Shown: positions 1 to 8,661, counted from the stretch's first letter. The stretch: 64,000 bases of DNA from an uncultured Altererythrobacter sp. (GCA_913055875.1 CAJXJY010000009.1:1-64000), one strand, 5' to 3'. Notes: a model not told the origin generated them from the sequence alone. Numbers and translations: made by a program.

Positions 1-339
1 ACGCAGCGCTCGCCATTGGTCGGTTACATTTGCAACTTTGTCGAAAATAGCCGCCGCGGGCAAGGGGTGGGGGCGTGTTCCTTATCCGGCGGCGACGAGA
101 CTTGTCGCTGCTTGGCAATCGTCGGCCCGCCGGGGCTGTTCCATCCCACGCCCCCACCCGGCCACCCATAGGATACTATAGTCGGGGTGGCCGGGTGGGG
201 GCGTGGGATGGAACAGCAAGGTCAGGACGGAGGTCCTGACCGCACGCAACAAAAACTCAGGGTGGGGGAGTGGGCCGGTGCCGCTCCCGGCGGGCCGACG
301 CTCGCGAAGCGGTGACAGGCCACGTCCCCTCCGGAAAAC
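1..339. other. intergenic region at window edge
   Basis: No coding region can be supported here. An ATG on the minus strand at 14-16 leaves only five codons before the window edge, so it cannot be assessed. The stretch holds a long perfect palindrome (135-217) and G-rich tracts. The 13-base string GGGTGGGGGCGTG occurs at 65-77 and again inside the right arm of the palindrome. Confidence 0.6.
135..217. repeat. perfect 33-bp inverted repeat with 17-base spacer
   Basis: Bases 135-167 are exactly the reverse complement of 185-217; the spacer is 168-184. The arms are very GC-rich (core CCCACGCCCCCACCC). It lies about 120 bases beyond the stop codon of the minus-strand glycosyltransferase gene, so it could stop transcripts from either side, but no T-tract follows. 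It may instead be a mobile-element remnant or a cruciform-forming site. Confidence 0.85.
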
Positions 340-1614
340 CTACCGCCAGCTGTCCAGCCACATCCACGTGGCGAAACTGCGGGAACCCTCCAGCGGAGCG
401 GCGCTGAGGATCGGATAGAACCACGCGAACAGTGCGAGGCTCGCGACCGGTACGCCGAGCGCCAGCTTGCGCCACCCGCGCCGCCACATCTCGTCCAGCG
501 CCAGCGCCAGCCCCGCAAGCAGGAAACAGCTCGGCAGGAAATAGTGATAATAGAACTGGATCGGCTTGTTCGCGACCATCCAGAAGCCGACGCCGGCGAG
601 GTAGAGCACCGCCACCGCCAGCGCATCCCACCGCTGCCGGACGATCCCGGTCCATGCGCACCACGCCATTGCAGCGAGCCCGAGCAGCATGGTCAGCGGA
701 TTGCCGATCAGCAGCACGCCGCGCTGCGCCCCGTCGACCGGCTCGTAGAGATACCAGATCGCGCGGATGTTGAGCAGCCATTCGGGCCAGTTCGACTGGT
801 AGGGATGCGGCTCGATCACGCTTTCCTGCAACGCCACGATCTCGCCGTGCAGGGCAATGAGTCCGCCCGGCTCGAGCGCGTTCCGCTCCAGGCCGTAGGC
901 GGGCAGGAAGGTCAGCGCATAGACGAGCAGCGGCACTGCCCCCAGCCACAGCCCCGCTTCGAGCAGTGACACGCCGGGCACCGGAATGCCGCGCCGGCTC
1001 GTGAACAGCCGCCGCCGCCCTGCGCTCCAGCGCGCGGCGAGAAAGGCGAGGCCCGGCAGCACGGCGAGCGGGATCGCGTTCCACTTGCTCGCCATCGACA
1101 GGCCCAGCGCGACGCCCGCCAGCGCCAGCCGCCAATGCCCGGTCTCCGGCTCGCGCACCGCCGCCGCGAGCTGCCACAGTGCAAGCGCAAAGAAAGCGAC
1201 CATGAAGATGTCGAGCATCGCGATCCGCGCGTGCACGAACAGCGCGAAGCCGCTCGCGAGCAGCACGCCGTAGGCGAGCGTGGCGAAGCGGCTTTCGCTA
1301 GCGAACCAAAGTGCGCGCATGAAGGCGTAGAGCGCGCCGGCCCCGGCGAGCGCGGAGAAGAACCGCCAGCCCCATGGCCCGTCGCCGAACAGCGCGATCC
1401 CGAGCGCGATGAATTCCTTGCCCAGCAGCGGGTGCTCGCGGTTGAGATAGTCGCTCCCGTCGAGCAGCGTGCGCGCCGCGGGCAGGTAGTGCAGTTCGTC
1501 GAAATAAGGCTGGCTCGGAATGCCCAGCCGGATCAAGCACATGCAGAGAAAAGCGAGCGCGACTGCGGCGCACCAGCCGATAGGGTCGCGGGCATGGACT
1601 GGCGCGTCGCTCAT
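340..1614 (-). CDS. GT39/PMT-type membrane glycosyltransferase
   Basis: A 424-residue polytopic membrane protein resembling dolichyl-phosphate-mannose-protein mannosyltransferases (family GT39) and related lipid-linked sugar transferases. After the first membrane helix (about 12-31) comes the acidic pair Asp39-Glu40 in the first periplasmic loop, then an HPLLGK motif (61-66) and an Asp (135) in ARIAMLD; all are typical of the GT-C fold. Many further hydrophobic segments follow. It probably transfers a sugar from a polyprenyl-phosphate donor at the periplasmic face of the inner membrane. The frame is open upstream to 1818, but the ATG at 1614 gives the family-like start; no strong ribosome site is visible there. 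The substrate cannot be deduced. Confidence 0.8.
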   Translation of the reverse strand: MSDAPVHARDPIGWCAAVALAFLCMCLIRLGIPSQPYFDELHYLPAARTLLDGSDYLNREHPLLGKEFIALGIALFGDGPWGWRFFSALAGAGALYAFMRALWFASESRFATLAYGVLLASGFALFVHARIAMLDIFMVAFFALALWQLAAAVREPETGHWRLALAGVALGLSMASKWNAIPLAVLPGLAFLAARWSAGRRRLFTSRRGIPVPGVSLLEAGLWLGAVPLLVYALTFLPAYGLERNALEPGGLIALHGEIVALQESVIEPHPYQSNWPEWLLNIRAIWYLYEPVDGAQRGVLLIGNPLTMLLGLAAMAWCAWTGIVRQRWDALAVAVLYLAGVGFWMVANKPIQFYYHYFLPSCFLLAGLALALDEMWRRGWRKLALGVPVASLALFAWFYPILSAAPLEGSRSFATWMWLDSWR

Positions 1615-1795
1615 CGCGCTGCGCGATAACCCGTGCCGCGATTGCGGGCAAGAAGCGGCAGGCTTTGCAATTTTGTAACGTCCTTGCGGCAAAACTGGTA
1701 TAATCGTTGCTGCGATAACGCGTCGAAAACACAAGACCGGTAGTAGCTTACGCTTGGGAGAGGATGGATGAACCAACCTCTGCACGGGAGTGATC

Positions 1796-1966
1796 ATGTC
1801 CGACAGCCTGCTTTGCAAAATCCTGGGTCATCGCGTCTCGCGCAAGCGTGTGCGCCGTAGCGGCGACACGCTGGTTGGCCGGTGCGCACGGTGCCGCACG
1901 CGGATGGAGAAGGGCGCCGACGGCTGGGTCGTACGTAGCACGGCTCACGAACTCGATCCGGCCTAG
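1796..1966 (+). CDS. 56-residue zinc-ribbon-like small protein
   Basis: A small open frame with a good ribosome site (GGGAG at 1786-1790, five bases before the ATG). The product is basic and contains LCKILGHR near the N-terminus, then GRCARCR at 28-34. The pattern Cys-x5-His and later Cys-x2-Cys resembles small DUF1660-like proteins, which are proposed metal ribbons. The gene lies divergent from the glycosyltransferase and 90 bases before metZ. Function is unknown. Confidence comes from the ribosome site and the Cys/His arrangement; no homology search was possible. Confidence 0.6.
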   Translation: MSDSLLCKILGHRVSRKRVRRSGDTLVGRCARCRTRMEKGADGWVVRSTAHELDPA

Positions 1967-2056
1967 ATTTGTTTCGGCTTCGTTGAACCGGCACCGTCTC
2001 GGGTCGTGTCCGCGAAGCTTGTCGCATGCGCATACCCCGCCTACAGCCGCGCGGCG

Positions 2057-3262
2057 ATGAAGAAGACCACCGGCACCGACCGTTCCGTCACGCGCAAGTG
2101 GCGCCCCGCGACGCAGGCCGTGCGCGGCGGCACCTGGCGCTCCGAGCACGGCGAGACCAGCGAGGCGCTGTTCCTCACCTCGGGCTATACCTACGACGAC
2201 GCGCAGACGGTCGCCGACCGCTTCGCGGGCGAGGCCGAGGGGATGACCTATTCGCGGCTGCAGAACCCGACCGTGGCGATGCTCGAGGAGCGGATCGCGC
2301 TGCTCGAAGGCGCCGCGGCGTGCCGCGCGCAGGCGAGCGGGATGGCGGCGATGACCGCGGCGCTGCTGTGCCAGCTTTCCGCCGGCGACCATTGCGTCGC
2401 CGCGCGCGCCGCGTTCGGGAGCTGCCGCTGGCTGGTCGACCACCTGCTGCCGCGCTTCGGGATCGAAACCACTGTGATCGACAGTGCCGACAATGCAGCC
2501 TGGGAAGCGGCGATCCGCCCGAACACCAGGGTGTTCTTCTTCGAGACCCCGGCCAATCCGACGCTCGATATCGTCGACATGGAATTCGTGTGCGGGCTGG
2601 CTAAGGCGCACGGCATCGTGACCGTGGTCGACAACGCCTTCGCCACCAGCGCGCTCCAGCGCCCGCTCGAATTCGGCGCCGACGTCGTGGCTTACAGTGC
2701 GACCAAGCTGATGGACGGGCAGGGCAGGGTGCTCGCGGGCGCGGTGTGCGGCAAGCAGGAATTCATCGACGAGGTGCTGCTCCCCTTCCAGCGCAACACC
2801 GGGCCCAATATCGCGCCGTTTAATGCCTGGGTGGTGCTCAAGGGCCTCGAGACGCTGAGCCTGCGCGCGCGCAGGCAGAGCGAGAATGCGCTGCAGCTGG
2901 GCGAATTCGTCGCGAGCCGGGTGCCGAAAATCCTCCACCCCGGCCTTCCGAGCCATCCGCGCCACGACCTCGCGGCGAAGCAAATGGATGCCACTGGCCC
3001 GATCTTCGCCTTCGATGTCGAGAGCCGCGCCAGGGCCTTCGCGGTGCTCGACGCGCTCGAACTGGTCGACATCTCGAACAATATCGGCGACGCACGCACG
3101 CTGCTGTGCCACCCGGCGAGCACCACGCATGCCGCGATGAGCGAGGAGGATCGCGCCGATATGGGGGTGACCGAAGGCCTGCTGCGGATCAATGTCGGGC
3201 TGGAAGACCCGCAGGATCTGATCGAGGATCTGGACCGCGCGCTGGCGGCGGCCGCCCTGTAA
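2057..3262 (+). CDS. metZ: O-succinylhomoserine sulfhydrylase (Cys/Met metabolism PLP enzyme)
   Basis: A 401-residue PLP-dependent enzyme of the Cys/Met metabolism family, expected to make homocysteine from O-succinylhomoserine and sulfide in the cytoplasm. The Schiff-base lysine is Lys217 in SATKLMDGQGR. YSRLQNPT (66-72) and the PLP-contacting VVDNAFAT (191-197) are present. The K-MDGQGR form after the lysine is typical of MetZ rather than of cystathionine gamma-synthase. I chose the ATG at 2057; the frame extends to 2006, but those residues do not look like the family. It stands alone, with no methionine gene next to it. Confidence 0.88.
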   Translation: MKKTTGTDRSVTRKWRPATQAVRGGTWRSEHGETSEALFLTSGYTYDDAQTVADRFAGEAEGMTYSRLQNPTVAMLEERIALLEGAAACRAQASGMAAMTAALLCQLSAGDHCVAARAAFGSCRWLVDHLLPRFGIETTVIDSADNAAWEAAIRPNTRVFFFETPANPTLDIVDMEFVCGLAKAHGIVTVVDNAFATSALQRPLEFGADVVAYSATKLMDGQGRVLAGAVCGKQEFIDEVLLPFQRNTGPNIAPFNAWVVLKGLETLSLRARRQSENALQLGEFVASRVPKILHPGLPSHPRHDLAAKQMDATGPIFAFDVESRARAFAVLDALELVDISNNIGDARTLLCHPASTTHAAMSEEDRADMGVTEGLLRINVGLEDPQDLIEDLDRALAAAAL

Positions 3263-3268
3263 ACGAAC

Positions 3269-3673
3269 CTAACCCGCCACCGCGCGTTCATACAGTTCGC
3301 GGCGCAGCGCATGCGCGGCGGACATGATGCGGCCGACCTCGTCGGCGTCGGTCAGCGCGGCGAGGAGGTCGAGTGCGGGATTGCCGATCGCCTCGATCAT
3401 CAGCCCTTCGTCGCGCGTCATGCGCGGGGCGCAGCACGGGGCAATGGCGATGTTGCGCCGCGATGCCCGCGCCAGTTCGAGCAGGAAGCAGCGCAGCAGC
3501 ACCAGCGGCTTGCGGAAACCGGTCCCGAACCGGTCGATGGCGAGCACGGTCGCGTTCGCGTCGTGCAGGCCGTGGACGGCCATTCGCCGCAACAGCACGA
3601 GAACCGTCTGCTCGGTCTCGCCGGAGGGGAAGGGGACGGGCAATCTGCAGCGCGGCGAAACCGGTTCGGACAT
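3269..3673 (-). CDS. conserved sphingomonad protein (DUF6628-like), putatively Fur-regulated
   Basis: A 134-residue soluble protein with the pattern LLRRMAVHGLHDANA, then GFRKPLVLLRCFLLELARAS, then IAPCCAPRMT. From memory this matches a small family of unknown function in Sphingomonadales (DUF6628). The Cys-Cys pair (79-80) followed by Met-Thr is the most striking part and might bind metal or be redox-active; that is inference. A strong ribosome site (AGGAGAG) precedes the ATG, and a Fur-box-like sequence lies at 3691-3709. An iron-related role is therefore likely, though the biochemical function is unknown. Confidence 0.75.
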   Translation of the reverse strand: MSEPVSPRCRLPVPFPSGETEQTVLVLLRRMAVHGLHDANATVLAIDRFGTGFRKPLVLLRCFLLELARASRRNIAIAPCCAPRMTRDEGLMIEAIGNPALDLLAALTDADEVGRIMSAAHALRRELYERAVAG

Positions 3674-3690
3674 GGGCTCTCCTCTTGATC

Positions 3691-3709
3691 GCTAATGATA
3701 ATCATTCGC
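3691..3709 (-). promoter_or_regulatory. Fur box
   Basis: The 19 bases contain AATGATAATCATT (3694-3706), matching the core of the classical Fur consensus GATAATGATAATCATT. It lies about 20 bases upstream of the ATG of the DUF6628-like gene, where bound Fur would block transcription start. Iron-replete repression is the expected outcome. Confidence 0.75.
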
Positions 3710-3857
3710 AATCATTGCCGCGTCAAGAGGGTGTCGTCGTCCTTGTGCAAATATTGTGGGGATTTGGTGCGCGTGACGACCGGCGGGCCGGGCCACGCCG
3801 ACCGGCCGGCGCTGGCGACGCATGGATATTCGTCGGCGACCGGTCACTGCAAGCTGA

Positions 3858-5138
3858 TCATGCGCCGGCCCCGTCGAGAGGCAGCCGCACCGTCACGCGC
3901 GCGCCGCCTTTCGCGCCGTCGCCGAGTTCGATCGTGCCGCCGTGCCGCTCCGCCACCTGCGCGGCGATGGCGAGGCCGAGGCCGCTGCCCCCAAGGTCCG
4001 GGTTGCGCGACACGTCGCCGCGTATGAACGGCTCGAGCAATTCCTCGCGGCCGGTTTCGGGAAAACCGGGGCCGTCGTCGCTGACGGTGAGAATGGCGAA
4101 TCCGTCCTCGCGCGCGATGCGGATATAGGCCGATCCCCCGTAGCGCAGCGCGTTGTCGACGAGGTTCTGGATCATGCGCTGGAGCGGCACCCTCTGGCCG
4201 GGCAGGATCACCGCATCGTGCGCCATGCATAACGTGTCGTGGCCCGTTTCGCGCTCGCGCCCGGCGATCGCGTGCGCCATTCCGGCGAGGTCGACCGGCT
4301 CGAACGGGTCGGTCCAGCCGCGTGCCATGGTCAGCGAATCGGCGATCATCCTGCGCATGGTTGCGATATCGTCCTGCGCGGCCCGCCGCGCGTCTTCGGG
4401 CAGTTTTTCCGCGCGGAAGGCGAGCCGGGTGAGCGGCGTTCCCAGATCGTGCGCGATCGCCCCGAGCATCGTCAGCCGCTGCTTTGCATGGTCGAGGTTG
4501 CGCTGGTGCAGGTCGGCGAGCGCCGCGGCGGCGTGGCGGACTTCCGGGGAGCCCCTATCGGTCGCGATGTCCAGCGGATCGCCTGCGGATGCGGCCTGCG
4601 CCGCTTCGGCGAGGGTGCGGATCGGCCGCGCCATGCGGCGGGCGAGCCAGCCCGCGACGAGCAGGATGAAGCCCAATATCGCGCCCACGGTCAGCCCGGT
4701 CACAACCCACCATCGCGCGATCCTCGGATCGGCCGCGGTCTCGATCACCAGCCATCGGTCCGGCGCGAGGCGACGCGCGGCGACGAACTCGCCGAAAATG
4801 CTTGCCGGGGCGGACCGACCCGGTCCCGCGTCCTCGGCGAAGACGGCGAGCGAATCGGGCGATGTCGCGAGCCTTGCGGCGAGCGCGGCTTCGAGCCCCG
4901 GCGAACGGTCGAGCCCGGCCGGTTCAGGCGCCGACGTGGCGATACGTCGCCGCAACGGCCGACCTGCACCGGCAGCCAGTTCGGTACCGTCCAGCACTTG
5001 CGCGAGGTCCTCGATCCGGTGCGGCGCGGGCTTGGGCGGCGGCCCGCCGAACGTGATCGCCACCATCGCCGCGCTGGCGAGCAGCGTGGCGAGCGTGACC
5101 AGCAGCATGATCTGCACCGCGATCGGCCAGCGGTTCAT
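3858..5138 (-). CDS. sensor histidine kinase
   Basis: A 426-residue membrane histidine kinase. Helix 1 is at about 7-28 and helix 2 at about 144-165, bracketing a periplasmic sensor of about 115 residues. HAMP follows (about 166-218), then a dimerisation box with His230 in AIAHDLGTPL. The ATP-binding domain has NLVDNALRYG (N box), DDGPGFP (G1) and GSGLGLAIA (G2). All catalytic boxes look intact. It starts four bases after the response regulator ends, so the two form an operon. The periplasmic domain shows no recognisable ligand-binding family, so the stimulus is unknown. Confidence 0.92.
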   Translation of the reverse strand: MNRWPIAVQIMLLVTLATLLASAAMVAITFGGPPPKPAPHRIEDLAQVLDGTELAAGAGRPLRRRIATSAPEPAGLDRSPGLEAALAARLATSPDSLAVFAEDAGPGRSAPASIFGEFVAARRLAPDRWLVIETAADPRIARWWVVTGLTVGAILGFILLVAGWLARRMARPIRTLAEAAQAASAGDPLDIATDRGSPEVRHAAAALADLHQRNLDHAKQRLTMLGAIAHDLGTPLTRLAFRAEKLPEDARRAAQDDIATMRRMIADSLTMARGWTDPFEPVDLAGMAHAIAGRERETGHDTLCMAHDAVILPGQRVPLQRMIQNLVDNALRYGGSAYIRIAREDGFAILTVSDDGPGFPETGREELLEPFIRGDVSRNPDLGGSGLGLAIAAQVAERHGGTIELGDGAKGGARVTVRLPLDGAGA

Positions 5139-5142
5139 CGCG

Positions 5143-5841
5143 CTATCCCCGCTTCACCGGGACCGCGAAGGCATAACCCTCGCCGCGCACCGTGCGGATG
5201 AGTCCGTCCCCACCGGCCGCTGCAAGCTTGTTCCGCAACCGGCTCACCGCGAGGTCGATCGCGCGGTCGAACGCCTCGTAATCGGGACCCCCGAGCCGCG
5301 CGGCGAGCGTCTCGCGCGAGAGCACCGCCCGGTCCGCCGCAGCGAGCGCGTGGAGCAGCCGGAATTCGCCGGTGGTCAGCGCGACCGGCTCGCCCGCCGG
5401 ATCGCGCAGTTCGAAGCGGGCCGGGTCGAGCGTCCAGCCCGCGAAGGCGAGCGCGGCCTGCTCGGTATCGCCGTCGCGGGCGCGTCGGAGCACAGCGCGG
5501 ATGCGCGCGAGCAGTTCGCGCGGGTTGCACGGCTTGGCGACATAGTCGTCCGCGCCCATTTCGAGCCCGACGATCCGGTCGGCATCGCCCGCCATCGCCG
5601 ACAGCATGATCGTCGGCACGCGCACCTCGTGCGGCATCGTGCGCAGCGCCGCGAGGCCGTCTTCTTCGGGCATCATCAGGTCGAGCACCAGCAGATCGGG
5701 TTTCTCCTTGGCGAGCGCGGCGCGCATCGACGGCACGTCGGCGGCCTCGCGCACGGCGAAGCCATTCTCGCGCAGATAATCGCCGACCAGACGCCGCAGC
5801 TCGGCGTCGTCGTCGACCAGCAGGATGGTATCGCCCGTCAC
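5143..5841 (-). CDS. OmpR/PhoB-family response regulator
   Basis: A 232-residue regulator: receiver domain (about 5-120) with acidic pocket DDD (10-12), phosphoacceptor Asp54 in LVLDLMMP and Lys in AKP, then an OmpR-type winged-helix DNA-binding domain (about 130-228) ending with IRTVRGEGYAF. First gene of a two-gene operon with the downstream histidine kinase, its presumed partner. Target genes cannot be inferred; the intradiol-dioxygenase-like gene upstream on the same strand is a possible but unproven neighbour target. Confidence 0.93.
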   Translation of the reverse strand: MTGDTILLVDDDAELRRLVGDYLRENGFAVREAADVPSMRAALAKEKPDLLVLDLMMPEEDGLAALRTMPHEVRVPTIMLSAMAGDADRIVGLEMGADDYVAKPCNPRELLARIRAVLRRARDGDTEQAALAFAGWTLDPARFELRDPAGEPVALTTGEFRLLHALAAADRAVLSRETLAARLGGPDYEAFDRAIDLAVSRLRNKLAAAGGDGLIRTVRGEGYAFAVPVKRG

Positions 5842-5938
5842 CGGTGGAGCATCGCCGCCCGGCTCGCCCGCTTCAAGCGGAAAAGCCGACAGGAGGGGTG
5901 TGGAGTCGCGGCAAGGCGGCCTCCGGCGACGGGCGATC

Positions 5939-6850
5939 TCAGGTGGCGATGCCGACGGTCGCGCCGCCGGTGTATCCGGCGGCGTTCGATCCCGACATCG
6001 CCAGGGTCATGGCATTCTTCTGCGCGGTGCTGTTGTCTCCGAATACATTGTCCGAGTTGATCGAGGTCGCGGCGTAGCGGCTCGCGCTGCTGCCGTAGCG
6101 GCTGTCGGCATAGACCGCGCTCGCGGTGGCCGCGGGGATCGCCAGCTGCGAGACCAGTACCGCGTAATTGCCGCGCGTGGCGTTGGCGAGGCTCGAAAAG
6201 ACCTCGAAATGGATATGCGGATAGCGGCCCGCATAGCAGCCGGGCACGATCGTGGTGAAAGTGACCTGCCCGTTGGCGTCGGTCACCTGGATGCCGCGCA
6301 GGTAATCCTCGGTCGGCAGGTCGTAGAGCGAATAGCGGCCGAGCGCGTCGCAATGCCACATATATACCGCGTAACCGGCCAGCGCGGCGCAGGTGTTGTT
6401 CGAATCGACCACCGTGAGCGTGATCGTGGCCAATACGCCGTCCGCCACCGTGGTGCTGGTGGTCACGCTCGAGCGGATGTCCGAGCGCTGGAAGGATGCG
6501 AGCGTGAGGACGTTGGAGGTGTGGCCGTTCGACTGATTGGTGCCGTCCGCCGGATAGGGCCCGTTGGTTTCCTGCGCGTAGGCGGTGCACGATGCGGTGC
6601 CGCCGCCGCTCCCGGTCGAGGTGGCGGTCGGTGTCGGGGTGGGGGTGGCGGTCGGGGTGGGCGTCGGGGTCGTCGACACGCTGCCCGTGGAACCGTCGCC
6701 GCCGCCGCATCCGGAGAGGAGCGCGGCAGTCGAGGCCGCGCCGAACAGGCCGAGCGCGCGGCGCCGGTTGAGCGTGCGCAGCGTGGCGAGATCGTGCGCA
6801 AGGCCGCGATCGTGGTCGTCTGGGTGGGCGAGGGTGGTGATATCGGACAT
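5939..6850 (-). CDS. exported intradiol ring-cleavage dioxygenase-like lipoprotein
   Basis: A 303-residue protein. The N-terminus has NRRRALGLFG (Tat-like arginines 29-31) followed by a lipobox LSGC with Cys48. A Thr-Pro-rich linker (about 60-78) leads to a domain with CDALGRY (Tyr173), VTFTTIVPGCY (Tyr206) and PHIHFEVF (His212, His214), matching the two Tyr and two His ligands of non-haem Fe(III) intradiol dioxygenases. The loop between the second Tyr and the His pair is shorter than in protocatechuate 3,4-dioxygenase. An envelope location argues against a role in ordinary beta-ketoadipate catabolism; related Tat-lipoprotein members are widespread and poorly characterised. The ATG at 6850 just before the twin-Arg region is the natural start. 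Confidence 0.82.
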   Translation of the reverse strand: MSDITTLAHPDDHDRGLAHDLATLRTLNRRRALGLFGAASTAALLSGCGGGDGSTGSVSTTPTPTPTATPTPTPTATSTGSGGGTASCTAYAQETNGPYPADGTNQSNGHTSNVLTLASFQRSDIRSSVTTSTTVADGVLATITLTVVDSNNTCAALAGYAVYMWHCDALGRYSLYDLPTEDYLRGIQVTDANGQVTFTTIVPGCYAGRYPHIHFEVFSSLANATRGNYAVLVSQLAIPAATASAVYADSRYGSSASRYAATSINSDNVFGDNSTAQKNAMTLAMSGSNAAGYTGGATVGIAT

Positions 6851-6959
6851 TGGGGGGCTCCGGCTTGGTTCCCCCACCGTTACGGCGCCTTTGCGACGCC
6901 GGTTTTTCGCACTTGTATCGGCGGTGTATCGCCGGGTGGCGCCGCTGCCCGCAGCGGCC

Positions 6960-8102
6960 TCAGAACCGGACGATCCAGCTGCGGTCGGTCGGGACGATCC
7001 GCCCCTCGCGGTAGCCGCCTGCGAGCAGGGCGCGGCCGTCGCCGAGCCGGGCAAGCGCCATGTAGTTCCACTGCCCGTCGAGCGAATAGGGCAGCAGCGT
7101 CCCCGTGCCCGAGGCGATGTCGAACAGTTCGGGCCGTTCGTCGCCCGCCGCAACCAGCACCTTGCCCGGCGCCACCAGCAGCACGCTGTCGGCGAGCTTG
7201 AAGCGCGGCCGCGCGAGCTCGCCCGCCGCCTCGAAGCGGCCGCTTTCCGGGTCGTAGCGCTCCACGCTCGTCAGCTTGCCGCCGTAATCGCGCTCGTCGG
7301 CGCCGCCCACCACCAGCAGGCCTCCGTCCGGCAGCGCGACCGCGCCGTGCTTGTAGCGTCGCTCGGCCATGTCCGGTCCGGCTTCGAAGCGACCCGTTTC
7401 GGGGTCGAAGAATTCAGTCGAGGCCACTGCGCGCCGCTCGCGGCTTTCGCTGTCGCTGCCGCCGACGAGCATGATGCGCCCGTCCGCGAGCCGGGTGGCG
7501 GTGGCAGCTCCGCGCGGCGCGGTCATGGCAATGGTGCCGGTAAAGCTGTCGGTCGCGGGATCGAAGATCTGCGCGTCGGCGCGCATCGACCGGCCGTCAT
7601 AGCCGCCGGCGATCATCACCCGCCCGTCGGCGAGCGGCAGAATCGCCGGGGTCGAACGCGGCGCGGCCATGTCGGGTCCGGCGACCGACCGCCCGGTTGC
7701 CGGATTGTAGATTTCGGTCGTACGCGTCACCCGCCGCTCGACCCAGCCGCCCGCGATCAGCACGCGCCCGTCGGGCAAAGTCGCAGCGACCGGCTGGACG
7801 CGCTCGACGAGCAATTGCCCGGTCCCGAGCAACCGCTTGCCGTCGGCGGCGATGACGTCGACCGTCGCGCTCGCCGCGCCCGGTTCGCAGCCGTCGCGCA
7901 CGCACCCGCCGATCGCCAGCACGCGCCCGTCGGGCAGCGTCACCAGCGCGTGCGTCGCGCGCGGTGCGCTCATCTGCGGACCGTCGGAGAAGGCGACCGG
8001 CGCCGTTCCCGCCGGGGGCGGTGCGGTGCCCGAAGCGCCGCAGGCGGCGAGCAGGGCGAACAGCGAAACAAGCGGGGCGGGGGCGCGGGTGATCCGGCGC
8101 AT
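6960..8102 (-). CDS. Kelch-repeat lipoprotein
   Basis: A 380-residue secreted lipoprotein: signal ending in a lipobox LLAAC, followed by about six Kelch-type repeats marked by LPDGRVLIAGG, LADGRVMIAGG, LADGRIMLVGG and LPDGGLLVVGG, each paired with a YDP/FDPATG strand. A beta-propeller in the periplasm or outer membrane is predicted; these usually bind sugars or proteins. I chose the ATG at 8102 because AGGAGA lies nine bases before it; an in-frame upstream ATG at 8129 has none. Ligand unknown. Confidence 0.82.
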   Translation of the reverse strand: MRRITRAPAPLVSLFALLAACGASGTAPPPAGTAPVAFSDGPQMSAPRATHALVTLPDGRVLAIGGCVRDGCEPGAASATVDVIAADGKRLLGTGQLLVERVQPVAATLPDGRVLIAGGWVERRVTRTTEIYNPATGRSVAGPDMAAPRSTPAILPLADGRVMIAGGYDGRSMRADAQIFDPATDSFTGTIAMTAPRGAATATRLADGRIMLVGGSDSESRERRAVASTEFFDPETGRFEAGPDMAERRYKHGAVALPDGGLLVVGGADERDYGGKLTSVERYDPESGRFEAAGELARPRFKLADSVLLVAPGKVLVAAGDERPELFDIASGTGTLLPYSLDGQWNYMALARLGDGRALLAGGYREGRIVPTDRSWIVRF

Positions 8103-8144
8103 GGGCGTTCTCCTCTCATGGACGCGCATGCTATTGCCGTCGCG

Positions 8145-8528
8145 TCATCCCGGCAGATAGGCGGTCTTGCTTTCACGCAATATGAACGGCGGCAGGGGGA
8201 GCATCGGACGGAGCCGGTAGGCGATCTCGATCCGGCCGAAGCGGGCGCCGTTGCTGACCCCGCGGCGCAGCGTGAGCGCGGTGATGCGCTCCGCCTCGAT
8301 CGCGGCCAGCCCGCCGCGCACCCGCTCGAGCACTTCGGCGTCGCTCGCCTGCGGCACCACACCGGCATAGTGGATGCCTTCGCCAAGCGCCTGCCGCACC
8401 GTGCCCGAGGCGTGGAGAATCTGGCCCATCTGCAGCAGCAACGGGATCGCGCAGGCGACCAGCGCTACAAGCGCGGTAACGCCCGCTGCCGTGTTTCCGA
8501 CAAGGTCGTGTCCGGCTCTCTTTCGCAT
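8145..8528 (-). CDS. small single-span membrane protein of unknown function
   Basis: A 127-residue protein with one hydrophobic segment near the N-terminus (about 12-34) followed by an amphipathic stretch, QMGQILHASGTVRQALGEG. The layout, a short basic N-terminus, one helix and an exported C-terminal domain, recalls pseudopilins or TadE-like proteins, but no prepilin peptidase site is obvious, so I assign no family. The ATG at 8528 is preceded by AGAGGGG and is preferred over the in-frame ATG at 8567. It lies just upstream of the Kelch lipoprotein gene on the same strand. Confidence 0.6.
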   Translation of the reverse strand: MRKRAGHDLVGNTAAGVTALVALVACAIPLLLQMGQILHASGTVRQALGEGIHYAGVVPQASDAEVLERVRGGLAAIEAERITALTLRRGVSNGARFGRIEIAYRLRPMLPLPPFILRESKTAYLPG

Positions 8529-8661
8529 GGCGTTCCCCTCTTCGAGGTCCCCGGCATGCACGCGCATTCGCTAACGCGGCGGCAGCAATTGCGCTTTACC
8601 CGATATTTACCATGAGGGCGGGCCGGCGCCGCGTCCGTTTCAGCTCGGACGAAACGGAAAT

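Noticed and set aside
1684-1704. TTGCGG...TATAAT as a promoter for the 56-residue gene
   Set aside because: The TATAAT at 1699-1704 is attractive, but the TTGCGG lies only nine bases away and no better -35 is at 16-18 bases, so I do not report it as a promoter.
1748-3130. 460-codon minus-strand frame opposite metZ
   Set aside because: metZ on the plus strand has all PLP-enzyme motifs; the opposite frame is a composition artefact.
6613-6672. GGTGTCGGGG/GGTCGGGGTG repeated tract as a possible CRISPR or satellite
   Set aside because: It encodes the Thr-Pro linker of the exported dioxygenase-like lipoprotein; unit length is too short and there are no spacers.
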